Source of the DNA: CAVVZJ01 sp963752755
GTDB lineage: Bacteria > Planctomycetota > Planctomycetia > Isosphaerales > Isosphaeraceae
NCBI GenBank assembly: GCA_963752755.1
Contig: CAVVZJ010000014.1
Location: forward strand, 186,001 to 250,000
Reading direction: 5' to 3'
DNA: 64,000 bases
Each line of letters opens with the position of its first letter. The first letter of the stretch is position 1. The position numbers were made by a program, and so were the translations under genes. Of the stretch, positions 54,599 through 64,000 are shown piece by piece. The notes under the pieces are model-generated. The model did not search any database. It worked only from the letters and a program-made list of their open reading frames with translations, and was not told the origin of the DNA.

Positions 54599-57549
54599 AC
54601 CCCGGGCCAGGATCGGCACGACTGGACGACGCGCCGACCAGAGCCCCAGCGCCGCGAGGGCGAACAGGCCGATCATCGAGATCGTCACCCCGACGCGAAA
54701 CGACGCCGGATCGTAGGTATAAACCAGCGTGGACTTGCCCGCCTCGACCGCCGCGCCGCGCATCATCCGGTTGGTCCGGTAGATGGTCGCGGGTTTGCCG
54801 TTGATGGTCAGTTTCCAGCCGGGATAGTAGGCATCGGCCAGGATCACGAGGCCTGGGGTCTTGAGATCGACCTCCATCTCGACCCGCTGGGGCTCGTAAC
54901 GGGTGATCCGGGGGATCTCGGCCGGGTCGGGGGACCGAGGGTAGCGGAAGCGGGCGACGGCCTCGGGGTCCTCGGCCTCGACCCAGGCGAGGGTTTGCGG
55001 GTCGTAGATGACGCCGCCCCTCGACGTGCCAGAGCGGCTCGTCCTGGTAGAGGATCTCCTCCATGATCGCGACCCGGTCTTGCCGGTTCAGCCCGGTGAT
55101 GGGCCGCAACGTCTTGACCTGATGGACGACCCAGGCGCGGGGATAGGCCGCCCGGTTGCGGCGGACCTGCCAGTCCTGGGTTTTCTGCCAGCGTTTCAGG
55201 GCCTCGCGGTTCTCCGGGCCTTCGAACGGTTTCTCATCGGGGGCGAGCGGCTCGGTCTCGAAGAGGAACGAGAGGATGCTCCGGTGCTCGTCGTTGGCCT
55301 GAACATAGGGCAGGATGAAGTACCTCGTATTCCAGAGGTCGTAACCACGACGCGAGTGCGCGATGACCTTCTTCGACGGGTCACCCAGAAACCGCTGGCC
55401 GATCTCGGGGTCGTGCAGGCCCTCGAAGATCGAGAAGAAGTAGACGTAGTCGTAAAGCTCGGCCGTGCCCTCGGTGAGGGTGTAGCAGACGCCGTACGGG
55501 ATGGCATACTTGGGCTGGAGCGTCTGGCGCTCCCAGCGGACGAAGTCGCGATAGCGATGCGGGTCGGGTGTCTCCCGCCAGGCGTAGGGATCCCAGACGG
55601 GCGTGCGGTGAATGCGGTACATCCCGCCGGTCGTCGGCTTCTCGCGCTCGGCCTGTTCGATGATCTTCAGGAGCTCGGGCGGTGTGTCGAACATCGAACT
55701 GGGGACCGTCAGCACTTGATTCGCATTCGCCAGGGCCAGATCGACGCTCATCAGTACAACCGCCAGCGTGCCCGCCAGCGACGGCCGCGACCGGGCCATT
55801 CGCAGAACGAGGATCGTGAGCAGGAGCACGACCGTCCCCTGCCCCAGCGCCGCGACGAGATCCCGCCAGGCGCCTTGCGGCTCGAACGGGCCGAGCGCAC
55901 TGTAATGCCGTTCCAACGGGTTGCCCCGGAAGAAGGTCAGGATCGACTCGCGGCCCAACCAGGCGCCGGCGAGTGCGGTTAGCCCGACGACGAGCAAGGC
56001 CCCCGCGATTCCAACGGCGCCGGCTCCGGCCGGCGACGACGCGGTCCCAGCCGAGGCCAGCGAGCGCGGCCAGGGCGAGGGAGGTGAACGTCAACAGCTT
56101 GCTCGGATAGCGGAACTCCTTGAAGCCCGGCAGGACCGTGGCGAGCAGCCAGTAGAAGCCGCCGTCGCCGTCGCGAAGGTGCTTGTCGATGCGGATGGCG
56201 GTGTCGGTCGGCAGGTCCTGCCGGCCGATCGTCTCGACCATTCCCGGGACGTTGCGCGCCAGCCAGATCGGGCTGCCGAACTTACCCAGGGCGGCGAGCA
56301 GGCTGGCCAGGGCGATCGCCGTCAGCCAGGCCCGCCAGGGCGGCCCGTTCCGGAACCCGGCCGCCGCCAGGGCGAGCACCAGGACCGTCACCCCCAGATA
56401 CAGCGAAGGGACCCAGATGTCGGGCGAGTGCGCCGGCGGGATGTAGGTCAGCCAGAGGCGATTGCCGTGGAAGGAGGACCCGAAGACGTTCGGGAACGCC
56501 AGCTCGGCCACGCGGACCGGCTCCAGGCTGAACGGGTAGATGTCGTGCGGTCCCTCCCGGGCGGCCCGCACCGACTGGCTGGTGAACTCCAGAACCGGCA
56601 CGAGCTGTGCCGCCATCACGGCCGCCGAGAGCCCCGCCGCGGCGAGCAGGCCCAGGAGCCGCGTCGGCAAGGGCCGCCGCCCCGACCTGCGGAGCCAGGG
56701 CAAGACCAGCCAGCCGAGTCCGACCACCCAGGCCAGCCGGATTGCCCCGTTCACATAGGGCATCCAGGGCAAGGACAAGGGCGGCGGCTGGTTGTTCGGC
56801 CGTTCGGGCCGCAACGTGGGGAAGAGGTAAGCCGCATAGAGCACGACCGCCGTCCAGGCGACGACCGCCAGGACCATCCCCAATGCGACCGCCCAAGCGG
56901 GCCAGCGTCTCGACCCCGGTCGTCGCGACCGGCTCAGGCCGATCGCGTAACCGCCGGCGCAAACGCCCGTCACATAGGCTGCCTGCGGGTCGCCGCCGAG
57001 GGTCTGCAAGGCCAGGACCAGGGCCAGCTCTCCCAGGGCCCAGCGTCTACCGAGCCGCAGCCAGCGGTCGGCGGCCCGCAATCCGAGGGGCAGCCAGGCC
57101 GCGCCGACGAGGAAGATGATGTTGCAGTATTGGAAGAGGATCGGGGCCCCAAAGCCGTACGACAGGGCCGCGATCCCCGAGCCGGTCCGGCTGACCTCCC
57201 ACGACCGCATCAGCACGAACGTCCCGACAACGGCCAGCAACGTATGCGCGATCGTGTAGAGCCGTACGCCCCAGGCATAGCTGGGAGCGATGGCGTAAAA
57301 CAGCTTCCCCGGATAGAGCACGGCGGCCGTCGGGTTGCCCAGCAAGGGCATGCCGGCGTTCTCCTCCGGCTCCCAGAGCGGAATCCGGCCGGCGGCCCAT
57401 TCCTGCTGGACACGAAGATACAAGGGGTAATAGAAGTGCGCGGCGTCGCGGTAGGCGAACAGATGGTCCCGGAACAGGACCGACCCGTAGCAGGCGATCA
57501 AGAGCCCCACCAGGCAAGCCGGACCGGCGAGGAAGGCGAGTCGGCGCAT
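54581..57549 (-). CDS. YfhO-like large membrane protein (two frameshifts)
   Basis: About 988 codons from the ATG at 57549. The N-terminal half has about twelve membrane helices starting LAFLAGPACLVGLLIACYGS, and a periplasmic first loop with FRDHLFAYRDAAHFYYPLYL, typical of YfhO (GT-C glycosyltransferase fold). A frame change near 56015 and one near 55015 are needed. The C-terminal half holds a periplasmic part with ADAYYPGWKLTINGKPATIY and a final helix. Proteins of this family transfer sugars to teichoic acids or other surface polymers in Gram-positives; in planctomycetes the role is unknown. Confidence 0.82.
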
Positions 57550-57759
57550 GCAGCGATCTCGATCGAGTCTCGGGAGGTCGTGGACGTGGTCACCCGGGCG
57601 TTCCGCGTCGGCCCGGTCCCCTTCATCCTACCCCATTCCTCCCCCGCGCCGAACCGCTCGCCCGCGCCTCCAGCCCGTTGCAATCGGCCCGCGGCTCGAT
57701 CAACCTACAAAGCAGAACGCGGGGCGCTGACGTCCCGACAGGATGATGGAGGTTGCGCG

Positions 57760-59127
57760 ATGAAGAACCGGTTCGCGACGCTGACTCTTCTGGTCCTCGG
57801 GCTCGCGGCGACGGCCCATGCCGGCGCGGAAAAGACGCTACGGGTCGGCGCTGCGGCGATGAACCTGGAGGCCGACGACAGCATGGTCATCGGCGGTGGA
57901 ATCGGACCCGGCAAGGCGCATGGTCAAGAGGGTGAGCTGCGCGCCTCGGCCGTCGTGATCGAGGGGCCGGACGGCGGCAAGGCTTGCCTCGTCGCCTGCG
58001 ACGTTTTGATGGTCTCCCGCGACGTCCTCGACCGCGCCGCCCGCGAGATCGAGCGGCGGACCGGGGTTCCCTTCGACGCCATCCTGATCAACGCCACCCA
58101 CACCCACCATGCCCCCACGACCGTCACCGTCCACGGCTACAAGCGTGAGGAAGCATTCCTCCAGCAGCTCGAAGAGAAGATCGTCGCCGCCGCCGAGATG
58201 GCCGCGCAACGGCTGGCTCCCGCGGAGTTCCTCTTCTGCGAAGGGGAGGAATCGTCGGTCGGCCGTAACAGCCGCTTGCTGCTTTCCGACGGCACGATCT
58301 ACTGGATCGGCCCCCACGACGACGCCGTGCGACCCACCGGCCCGTTCGATCCCGAGTTGCCCGTGCTGGCCTTCCGACGCCCGGGCGACGGCCTCGAAGC
58401 GGTCTTGTTCAACCACTCGACGCACACCATCGGCAGCCACAAGCCGGGCGTCCGCTCGCCGAGCTTCTATGGAATGGCGGCCCAGGAACTGGAGTCCGGG
58501 CACGGCGGCACCTTCCTCTTCTTCGAAGGCGCCTCCGGCTCGACCCACAACCTCGATCTTAAGGCGCCCGAGATGACCCAACGGATCAAGGCGGCCGTCG
58601 AGGACGCCCTGGCCCGGGCCGAGCCCCGCCCCGTCGGTCGCGTCGCCGCGGTCCGCTCCGAGATCGAGGTCCGCTACCGCCACTTCGACGAGGCCGCCGA
58701 GGAGGCCGCCGTGCTCGCCTACTGCCGCAAGCGGACCACCCCCGAGAACGCCGAGAAGATCGCCCAGGTCTTCCGTGCCATGCGCGCCGAGCTGGCCCCC
58801 AAGCAGGGTGAGACCCGGCCGACCTGGGTGCAAGCCATCGCCATCGGCGATGTGGCGATCGTCGGCGTGCCGGCCGAGTTTTTCACGCTGCTCGGCCGCG
58901 AGATCAAGCGGCGGTCGCCTTACCGGTACACCTACGTCTTCGAGCTAGCCAACGACTACATCGGCTACGTCCCCGATGACCACGCCTACGACCTCGGCGG
59001 CTATCAGGTCTGGACCGGCCTGCACAGCTTCGTCGAACGCGGGACCGGCGAGCGCATCGTCGAGGAGGCGCTCCGCGACCTCCGCAAGCTCCACGAACCG
59101 ACCGCCTCCACCCCGGCGACCCCGTGA
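57760..59127 (+). CDS. neutral/alkaline ceramidase-like secreted protein
   Basis: A 455-residue protein. The signal peptide is MKNRFATLTLLVLGLAATAH to about residue 22. The ceramidase-like N-terminal domain includes INATHTHHAPTT (residues 114-119 HTHHAP, metal-binding His cluster), HSTHTIGSHKPG and ELANDYIGYVPDDHAYDLGG with the conserved Tyr. No second, C-terminal ceramidase domain is obvious, so the protein is shorter than classical ceramidases (about 650 residues or more). Ceramide is not certain as the substrate. Confidence 0.8.
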   Translation: MKNRFATLTLLVLGLAATAHAGAEKTLRVGAAAMNLEADDSMVIGGGIGPGKAHGQEGELRASAVVIEGPDGGKACLVACDVLMVSRDVLDRAAREIERRTGVPFDAILINATHTHHAPTTVTVHGYKREEAFLQQLEEKIVAAAEMAAQRLAPAEFLFCEGEESSVGRNSRLLLSDGTIYWIGPHDDAVRPTGPFDPELPVLAFRRPGDGLEAVLFNHSTHTIGSHKPGVRSPSFYGMAAQELESGHGGTFLFFEGASGSTHNLDLKAPEMTQRIKAAVEDALARAEPRPVGRVAAVRSEIEVRYRHFDEAAEEAAVLAYCRKRTTPENAEKIAQVFRAMRAELAPKQGETRPTWVQAIAIGDVAIVGVPAEFFTLLGREIKRRSPYRYTYVFELANDYIGYVPDDHAYDLGGYQVWTGLHSFVERGTGERIVEEALRDLRKLHEPTASTPATP

Positions 59128-59248
59128 GCGGCCGTGCCGTCCCGATTGTCAATCGACGGGTTGCTCGGGTAGGCTCATCAGCTGTCGGGCCGGCGCGATC
59201 GGCCCGTTCCGCGCAGAGTTGCCGTTCAACCGGGATCGGAGGACCGCG

Positions 59249-60346
59249 ATGCGGACTCGTCTCGTCGGAATGCTGGCCGGACTGCTGCTGGCCGCCACCC
59301 CCCAGGCCAGCCGCGCCCAGGATCTGAACGTGGGCGACAAGGCCCCCCCGCTGACCGTCTCGAAGTTCGTCAAGGGAGAGCCGGTCTCCGAGTTCCAGCC
59401 GGGCAAGCTCTACGTCGTCGAGTTCTGGGCGACCTGGTGCGGCCCCTGTCGTCAGACGATTCCCCACCTGACCGAGCTTCAGAAGAAGTACGAGAACGTG
59501 ACGTTCATCGGCGTCGATGTTTATGAGCCCGACACCAAGGACGTCGCGCCGTTCGTCAAGGAGATGGGTGAGAAGATGGACTATCGCGTCGCCCTCGACT
59601 CCGTGCCCGAAGGCAAGGAGCCGCAGGACGGCCAGATGGCGAAGAACTGGATGGACGCCGCCGACGAGGGCGGCATCCCCACGGCCTTCATCGTTAACAA
59701 GGAGGGTCTGGTCGCCTGGATCGGCCACCCGATCGAGTTGGAGGAGCCCCTCACTCAGATCCTCAAGGGAGACTACGACCTTGCCGCCGTCGTCAAGGAA
59801 CGCCAGGCCGCCAAGGAGAACGAGAAGCGACTGGCCGACCTGATGACCAGGATCCAGCAGGCCGACGGTCCCAAGGACATCAAGGCCCTCATGCCCGAGC
59901 TGGACAAGATCATCGCCGAGAACAAGGAGATGGCCCCTCAGCTCTCCATGATGAAGTTCAACATCCTCATGGCGATCGGCGAGGAGGACGACGCCGTCGC
60001 GGCGGGCGAGAAGCTGCTCGACAGCGAACTCGGCAACGAGCCTCAGATCCTCAACAACGTCGCCTGGACCCTGGTAGGACCCGAACGGGCCAGCAAGCCC
60101 GGCCCGAAGGCTCTGAAGCTCGCCGCCCGCGCCGCCGAGAAGGCCGACAAGCTCACCAACGGCGAGGACTGGGCCTTGCTCGACACCCTCGCCCGTGTCC
60201 AGTTTCTCCAGGGCGACGCCGCCAAGGCCCTGGCCACCCAGCAGAAGGCCGTCAAGCTCGCCGGTGACGCCGCGGAAGAGGACCCTGACCTGAAGGGCCG
60301 CCTGGAGGAATACCGCAAGGCCGCCGCGAAGGCGGGCGACCAGTAA
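59249..60346 (+). CDS. thioredoxin-like (TlpA-type) protein with helical C-terminus
   Basis: A 365-residue exported protein; the ATG at 59249 follows a GGAGGA ribosome site. Signal peptide LVGMLAGLLLAATPQASRAQ. The thioredoxin-like domain has the active site WCGPC (residues 63-67) in VVEFWATWCGPCRQTIPHL and the GIPTAFIVN cis-Pro loop. The C-terminal about 190 residues are helical with TPR-like character (EPQILNNVAWTLVGPERASK). It probably reduces or isomerises disulfides in the envelope or handles peroxides. A strong terminator follows the gene. Confidence 0.85.
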   Translation: MRTRLVGMLAGLLLAATPQASRAQDLNVGDKAPPLTVSKFVKGEPVSEFQPGKLYVVEFWATWCGPCRQTIPHLTELQKKYENVTFIGVDVYEPDTKDVAPFVKEMGEKMDYRVALDSVPEGKEPQDGQMAKNWMDAADEGGIPTAFIVNKEGLVAWIGHPIELEEPLTQILKGDYDLAAVVKERQAAKENEKRLADLMTRIQQADGPKDIKALMPELDKIIAENKEMAPQLSMMKFNILMAIGEEDDAVAAGEKLLDSELGNEPQILNNVAWTLVGPERASKPGPKALKLAARAAEKADKLTNGEDWALLDTLARVQFLQGDAAKALATQQKAVKLAGDAAEEDPDLKGRLEEYRKAAAKAGDQ

Positions 60347-60462
60347 CGCCTGGGGGAGGGTCGAGCCAGCGTCGCGGCCCGGGAAGGTCCGCCAAGAGCC
60401 AGGGCGGAGACGCTGCCGACCCGCTTCCGCAAGGTTTGCGAAGGTGATGCTTGGGGAACGCG

Positions 60463-60506
60463 GCATGACCGACGACCGGGGACCGGCCCCCGGTCGTCGG
60501 TCATGC
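60463..60506. terminator. 19-bp perfect hairpin, bidirectional terminator
   Basis: Arms 60463-60481 and 60488-60506 are exact reverse complements around a 6-base loop, between the convergent thioredoxin-like and ROK kinase genes. Confidence 0.75.
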
Positions 60507-60528
60507 TGCCCTACCGATTCGATCGACC

Positions 60529-61518
60529 TCAGGTCGTCGCCCCGAAGGCCATCCGGGCGCAACCTGCTGCGCCGATGAAGCCGGCGTCGCCGCCGAGCGA
60601 GGCGTATTCGATCCGCGTTTTCCGGGCGGGTACAGGGAAGGCGATCTGGCGGACCTGGGTGCGGATCTGCTCCAGGAACTCCTGGCCCGCGCCGATCATG
60701 CCGCCCGCGAAGAGGACGATGTCCGGGTCGATCGTGTGCATCAGGCTGACGGCCCCGACGGCCAGGTAGCGCGCGGTCTCGTGCATCAAGCGACGCGCCA
60801 GGGGATCACCGGCGTCGGCGGCCTCGTCGATGGCGCGGGCGGTGAGGGAACGGTCGGCCAGGTGCTTGCGGAGGATCGACGATTCGCCCGTCTCCAGGGC
60901 CTCGGTGGCCCGCTTCACCAGGGCCGTCGCGGAGGCGTAGCCTTCGAGGTGGCCGTACTGCCCGCAGGAGCACTGCCGACCACCCTCCATCTGGATGATG
61001 ATATGCCCACACTCCGCGCCGTGGCTGTGCCGGCCCTCGATGATCCGGCCATGCTCGACGATCCCGCAGCCGATACCGGTGCCGAGGGTGAACAGGACGA
61101 GGCTGGCGGTGCCCCGTCCCGCACCGGCCCAGTATTCGCCATAGGCGGCGGCATTGGCGTCATTCTGGAGCACGGTCGGCTTGTCCAGGACCGCGCCGAG
61201 CTTGTCACGGATTGGCCAGTTGACCCAGCCGGGGAGGTTCGGCGGATCGAGCAGGAGCCCTTCCTGAATATCCATGGTTCCCGGCGAACCTAACCCCACG
61301 GCCCGGATCGCGTCCCAGCCCACGCCACTCGCCTCGACGGCCTTCCGACCGGCATCGGCCAGGCTTTCCAGTCCAGCGACCGGCCCGCGTTCGGCCTCCG
61401 TCGGGACGCTCACCGAGGAGATCGGCCGTCCCTGATCATCAACCACGCCGCTCTTGATATTCGTGCCGCCCAGGTCGATGCCCAGGTAATAGGGCGGGCG
61501 GTGGGCTCCCTCGCTCAT
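60529..61518 (-). CDS. ROK-family sugar kinase (glucokinase-like)
   Basis: A 329-residue ATP-dependent kinase. GIDLGGTNIKSGVVDDQGRP is the ATP-binding phosphate 1 motif, VLQNDANAAAYGEYWAGAGR holds the catalytic Asp, and GAECGHIIIQMEGGRQCSCG is the ROK zinc-binding signature with HGAECGH and the Cys pair. No helix-turn-helix domain is present, so it is an enzyme, not a NagC-type repressor. It probably phosphorylates glucose or a related hexose. Confidence 0.9.
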   Translation of the reverse strand: MSEGAHRPPYYLGIDLGGTNIKSGVVDDQGRPISSVSVPTEAERGPVAGLESLADAGRKAVEASGVGWDAIRAVGLGSPGTMDIQEGLLLDPPNLPGWVNWPIRDKLGAVLDKPTVLQNDANAAAYGEYWAGAGRGTASLVLFTLGTGIGCGIVEHGRIIEGRHSHGAECGHIIIQMEGGRQCSCGQYGHLEGYASATALVKRATEALETGESSILRKHLADRSLTARAIDEAADAGDPLARRLMHETARYLAVGAVSLMHTIDPDIVLFAGGMIGAGQEFLEQIRTQVRQIAFPVPARKTRIEYASLGGDAGFIGAAGCARMAFGATT

Positions 61519-61744
61519 GTCGTGTCTCTCGCGGCGTCGGATCTGCGACGTCTGGGCCTCGGGAAAGAAAAGAAGACTCCTAAACTAGCCAGGGATCTCG
61601 TGTCAGGTCAATTGTCCCTGGGCTGAAACTCGGCGCGCGAGCGGCGGGAACTCTACGATTGAGGATTTCGCGGCCGGGTGTCGTTCGTGTACAGTCAAGG
61701 AGATTCCCATCGCGGAACGGCCGCTCCCTCCGAGGACGCCCATC

Positions 61745-62710
61745 GTGAGACCCGACCCAAGCCCGACGGCTTTCCCGTTGACCCGTCGCACCTGGTTGAC
61801 GGCCGCCATCGCCGGGGCTGGCTGGAGCTTCGCCCGCGCCTCGGTCGAAGACCCGTCGCCCGCCGACAGCCGACGAAGAGCGCCAGCTCGCCGAGGTCCG
61901 CGACCGTGCCGGCAAGCTCGGCCTCGGGGCGTTGACCGTCGGTCGGACGGAACACTACCTCGGCATCGGCAATGCCCCCGCGCGGTTCCGCGACACGGCC
62001 CTGGAGATCTGCGAGGACCTGGCTCGGGACTACCTCCAGCACTTCGAGAACAAGAAGCTGGATGTCCACCGGCCGGCCGGCCGGCTCATCGTCGTCGTCC
62101 TGGCCGACCCGTCCGCCTTCGCTAGCTACCTCGACATCACGCCCGGCGGCCCGGTCCGCGGGACCTACAACCCCGATTCGAACCGCCTGGTCATCTGCGA
62201 CAACCGCGCCGAGGCCAACCCTCTGGCCGAGCGGGCCAACACCTTCGCCCTCTTTCACGAAGCGACGCATCAGCTCACCTTCAACACCGGCCTTCTCGAC
62301 CGCCTCGGCGACGTTCCCCTCGGCATCAGCGAAGGCTTGGCCACCTACGGCGAGGTCCGACGCCCCAAGGGTCAGGTCCGCATCGGCGCCATCAACCGGG
62401 AACGTCTGGTCGTGCTCGCCGACGCCGCCCGCCGCGGTCGCCAGCTCATCCCAACCGCCGACCTGATCGTCAACGACGACCTGCTCGACCAGCCGGCGAC
62501 CCAGCAATTCGCCTACGCTCAGAGCTGGCTGATGGTCCACCACTTCCTCCACGTCCCCGCCTACCTGACCGCGTTCCGCTCCTACCTCGACGCGATCCGG
62601 GGCCGCAGGTCGCCCGACCATCGCCTCGACGACGCCCGCGCCAGCTCGGCGACCTCGCGACCCTCGACCGGGAACTCGCCCGCTACGCCAACCGCCTGAT
62701 CCGCGGCTGA
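61745..62710 (+). CDS. DUF1570-type exported metalloprotease-like protein (two frameshifts)
   Basis: About 320 codons, starting at a GTG at 61745 (MRPDPSPTAFPLTRRTWLTA), with a twin-arginine-like signal (LTRRTWLTAAIAGAGWSFAR). The frame changes near 61885; the main part contains VGRTEHYLGIGNAPARFRDT and the zinc motif HEATHQL (HExxH) in TFALFHEATHQLTFNTG, then the third-ligand region around GISEGLATYGEV. A last frame change near 62645 completes the C-terminus at 62710. DUF1570 proteins are common in planctomycetes; a proteolytic function is inferred from the motif. Confidence 0.75.
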
Positions 62711-62884
62711 GTGCGGGTCCCGAATCCCGGGTCGGATGGTGACCGTTGCCGATCCCTGGCGGCGCGGTCACTGATCGATTACTCTGATCCTGTCACGATC
62801 CCGGGCTTCCGTCCTCCTCTCCGCAGATCGCCCCGGGTCGGCTCATGTCCACCCCAAGTCAAATCGACCTGTCAAGAGGTCCCG

Positions 62885-64000
62885 ATGATGAGGACATTGC
62901 GTGTTCTCGCCCTGATCCTTCCACTCATCCCCGCCCTATCCTCGGCGGACCGAGAAGCCTTACGGACTGGAGCGGCGACTCCCCTGGAACGACTCGCGCG
63001 TCGTCGGCTCGCCCGAGCCGCCGCTGCCGTACAAGGTTGTCCGGGCCTTCCCGAAGCTGACCGTCGAGCGTCCGGCCCTGATGCTGCCCGAGCCGGGGAC
63101 CGACCGCCTGTTCCTCATCGAGCACCTCGGCTTCTGGTCCGGGCCGAGCCGCCTGGTCGCCATCCCGGACGACCAGGACGCCAGCGAGCCGGAGGCCCTG
63201 CTCGAAACCGACGGCCTGGTCATCGGCCTGGCCTTCCACCCCGACTACGAGCACAACGGGTATCTCTACCTCGGCGTGAACAGCCCGAGGCGGGAGCCGG
63301 GACAAGAAGACGCAGGTCGTCCGCTACACGGTCGATCGCCGGCCGCCCCACAGGATCGACCCGGATTCGCGGAACTGGTCATCATCGAGTGGGACTCCCG
63401 CGGCCACGACGGCGGCGACCTCGCCTTCGGCAATGACGGCTATCTCTACGTCTCCTCGGGCGACGGCTCCAGCGGACTCCGACGCGGACCTCACCGGCCA
63501 GACCCTCGACGACCTCCTGGGCTCCGTGCTCCGGATCGACGTCGATCATCCCGACCCGGGGCGGCAACTACAGCGTGCCGAAGGACAACCCGTTCGTCGA
63601 TCGCCCCGGCGCCCGAGCCGAGATCTGGGCCTACGGCCTGCGCAACCCCTGGCGGCTGAGCTTCGACCGCGAGTCGGGCCAGCTCTGGGTCGGCAACAAC
63701 GGCCAGGACCTCTGGGAGCAGATCTACCTGATCCAGAAGGGCGCCAACTACGGCTGGAGCATCGTCGAGGGGAGCTCACGTCTTCGACGCCGATCGCAAG
63801 CAAGGCCCCGACCCGATCTCGGCGCCGGCCGCCGAGCACTCCCACAGCGAGGCCCGCTCGCTCACCGGCGGCCGGGTCTATCGCGGCAAGAAACTGCCCG
63901 AGCTGGTCGGCACCTACCTTTACGGCGACTGGTCCACCGGCCGCGTCTGGGGGATCAAGTACGATGGCCGGGCAGAAGGTCTGGCACCACGAACTGGTCG
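62885..64000 (+). CDS. PQQ-dependent sugar dehydrogenase-like protein, 3' end outside window (several frameshifts)
   Basis: From the ATG at 62885 a signal peptide MMRTLRVLALILPLIPALSS, then a frame change near 62950. The beta-propeller of the glucose/sorbosone dehydrogenase type follows: RLFLIEHLGFWSGPSRLVAI, LVIGLAFHPDYEHNGYLYLG, DGGDLAFGNDGYLYVSSGDG, ARAEIWAYGLRNPWRLSFDR and LWVGNNGQDLWEQIYLIQKG. Further frame changes are needed near 63300, 63470, 63560 and 63775. It would oxidise sugars in the periplasm, with PQQ as cofactor if active. Ends at the window boundary. Confidence 0.8.

Overview
The window is high-GC chromosomal DNA, most likely from a planctomycete of the Isosphaeraceae/Gemmataceae type. 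This is inferred from gene families rather than any marker RNA: a PEP-CTERM protein, DUF1080 and DUF1570 proteins, two Tat-exported Gfo/Idh/MocA oxidoreductases, a YfhO-like giant membrane protein, a ceramidase-like secreted protein, Uma2, an ECF sigma/anti-sigma pair, and ISAzo13 elements. No tRNA, rRNA or CRISPR array was found.

Layout. 1-4.2 kb: the tail of an ISAzo13-type transposase, then a minus-strand operon with a radical SAM/SPASM enzyme, an HSSSSY-motif protein and a small partner gene. 4.5-11.5 kb: a defence-like module (AlbA_2/ATPase-type protein, HTH protein, large N6-adenine methyltransferase) bracketed by two diverged direct copies of a small membrane-protein sequence. 11.5-17.6 kb: metabolic genes (DUF1080-esterase fusion, FAD-linked oxidase cut by a 78-bp miniature element, SDR, VOC protein, methyltransferase plus MddA). 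17.65-18.9 kb: an ISAs1-type element that truncates a beta-propeller gene.

19.7-29.3 kb is the most unusual part: an array of integron gene cassettes with no integrase. Seven complete and one half attC site separate small genes that all lie on the minus strand: macro-domain protein, class C beta-lactamase-like hydrolase, four small or medium membrane proteins, a 152-residue unknown and probably a PEP-CTERM protein. Two identical inverted 1,325-bp ISAzo13 elements and one IS5-type element have entered the array, and hairpin repeats sit inside cassettes. The polarity of the attC sites (extrahelical base, stop codons in R'') says that the array reads from high to low coordinates.

30.7-64 kb is stable chromosome: epimerase, SppA, an IS5-type insertion, ECF sigma/anti-sigma, LarA-like protein, YgfZ, CTP synthase, Uma2, NagA-like deacetylase, GNAT, glycosyltransferase, YfhO-like protein, ceramidase-like protein, thioredoxin-like protein, ROK sugar kinase, a DUF1570 protein and a truncated PQQ-type sugar dehydrogenase.

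Caveat: many otherwise intact genes, including the essential pyrG, carry single-base frameshifts. Most are probably consensus indel errors. I annotate the full reconstructed gene span and say where the frame changes.
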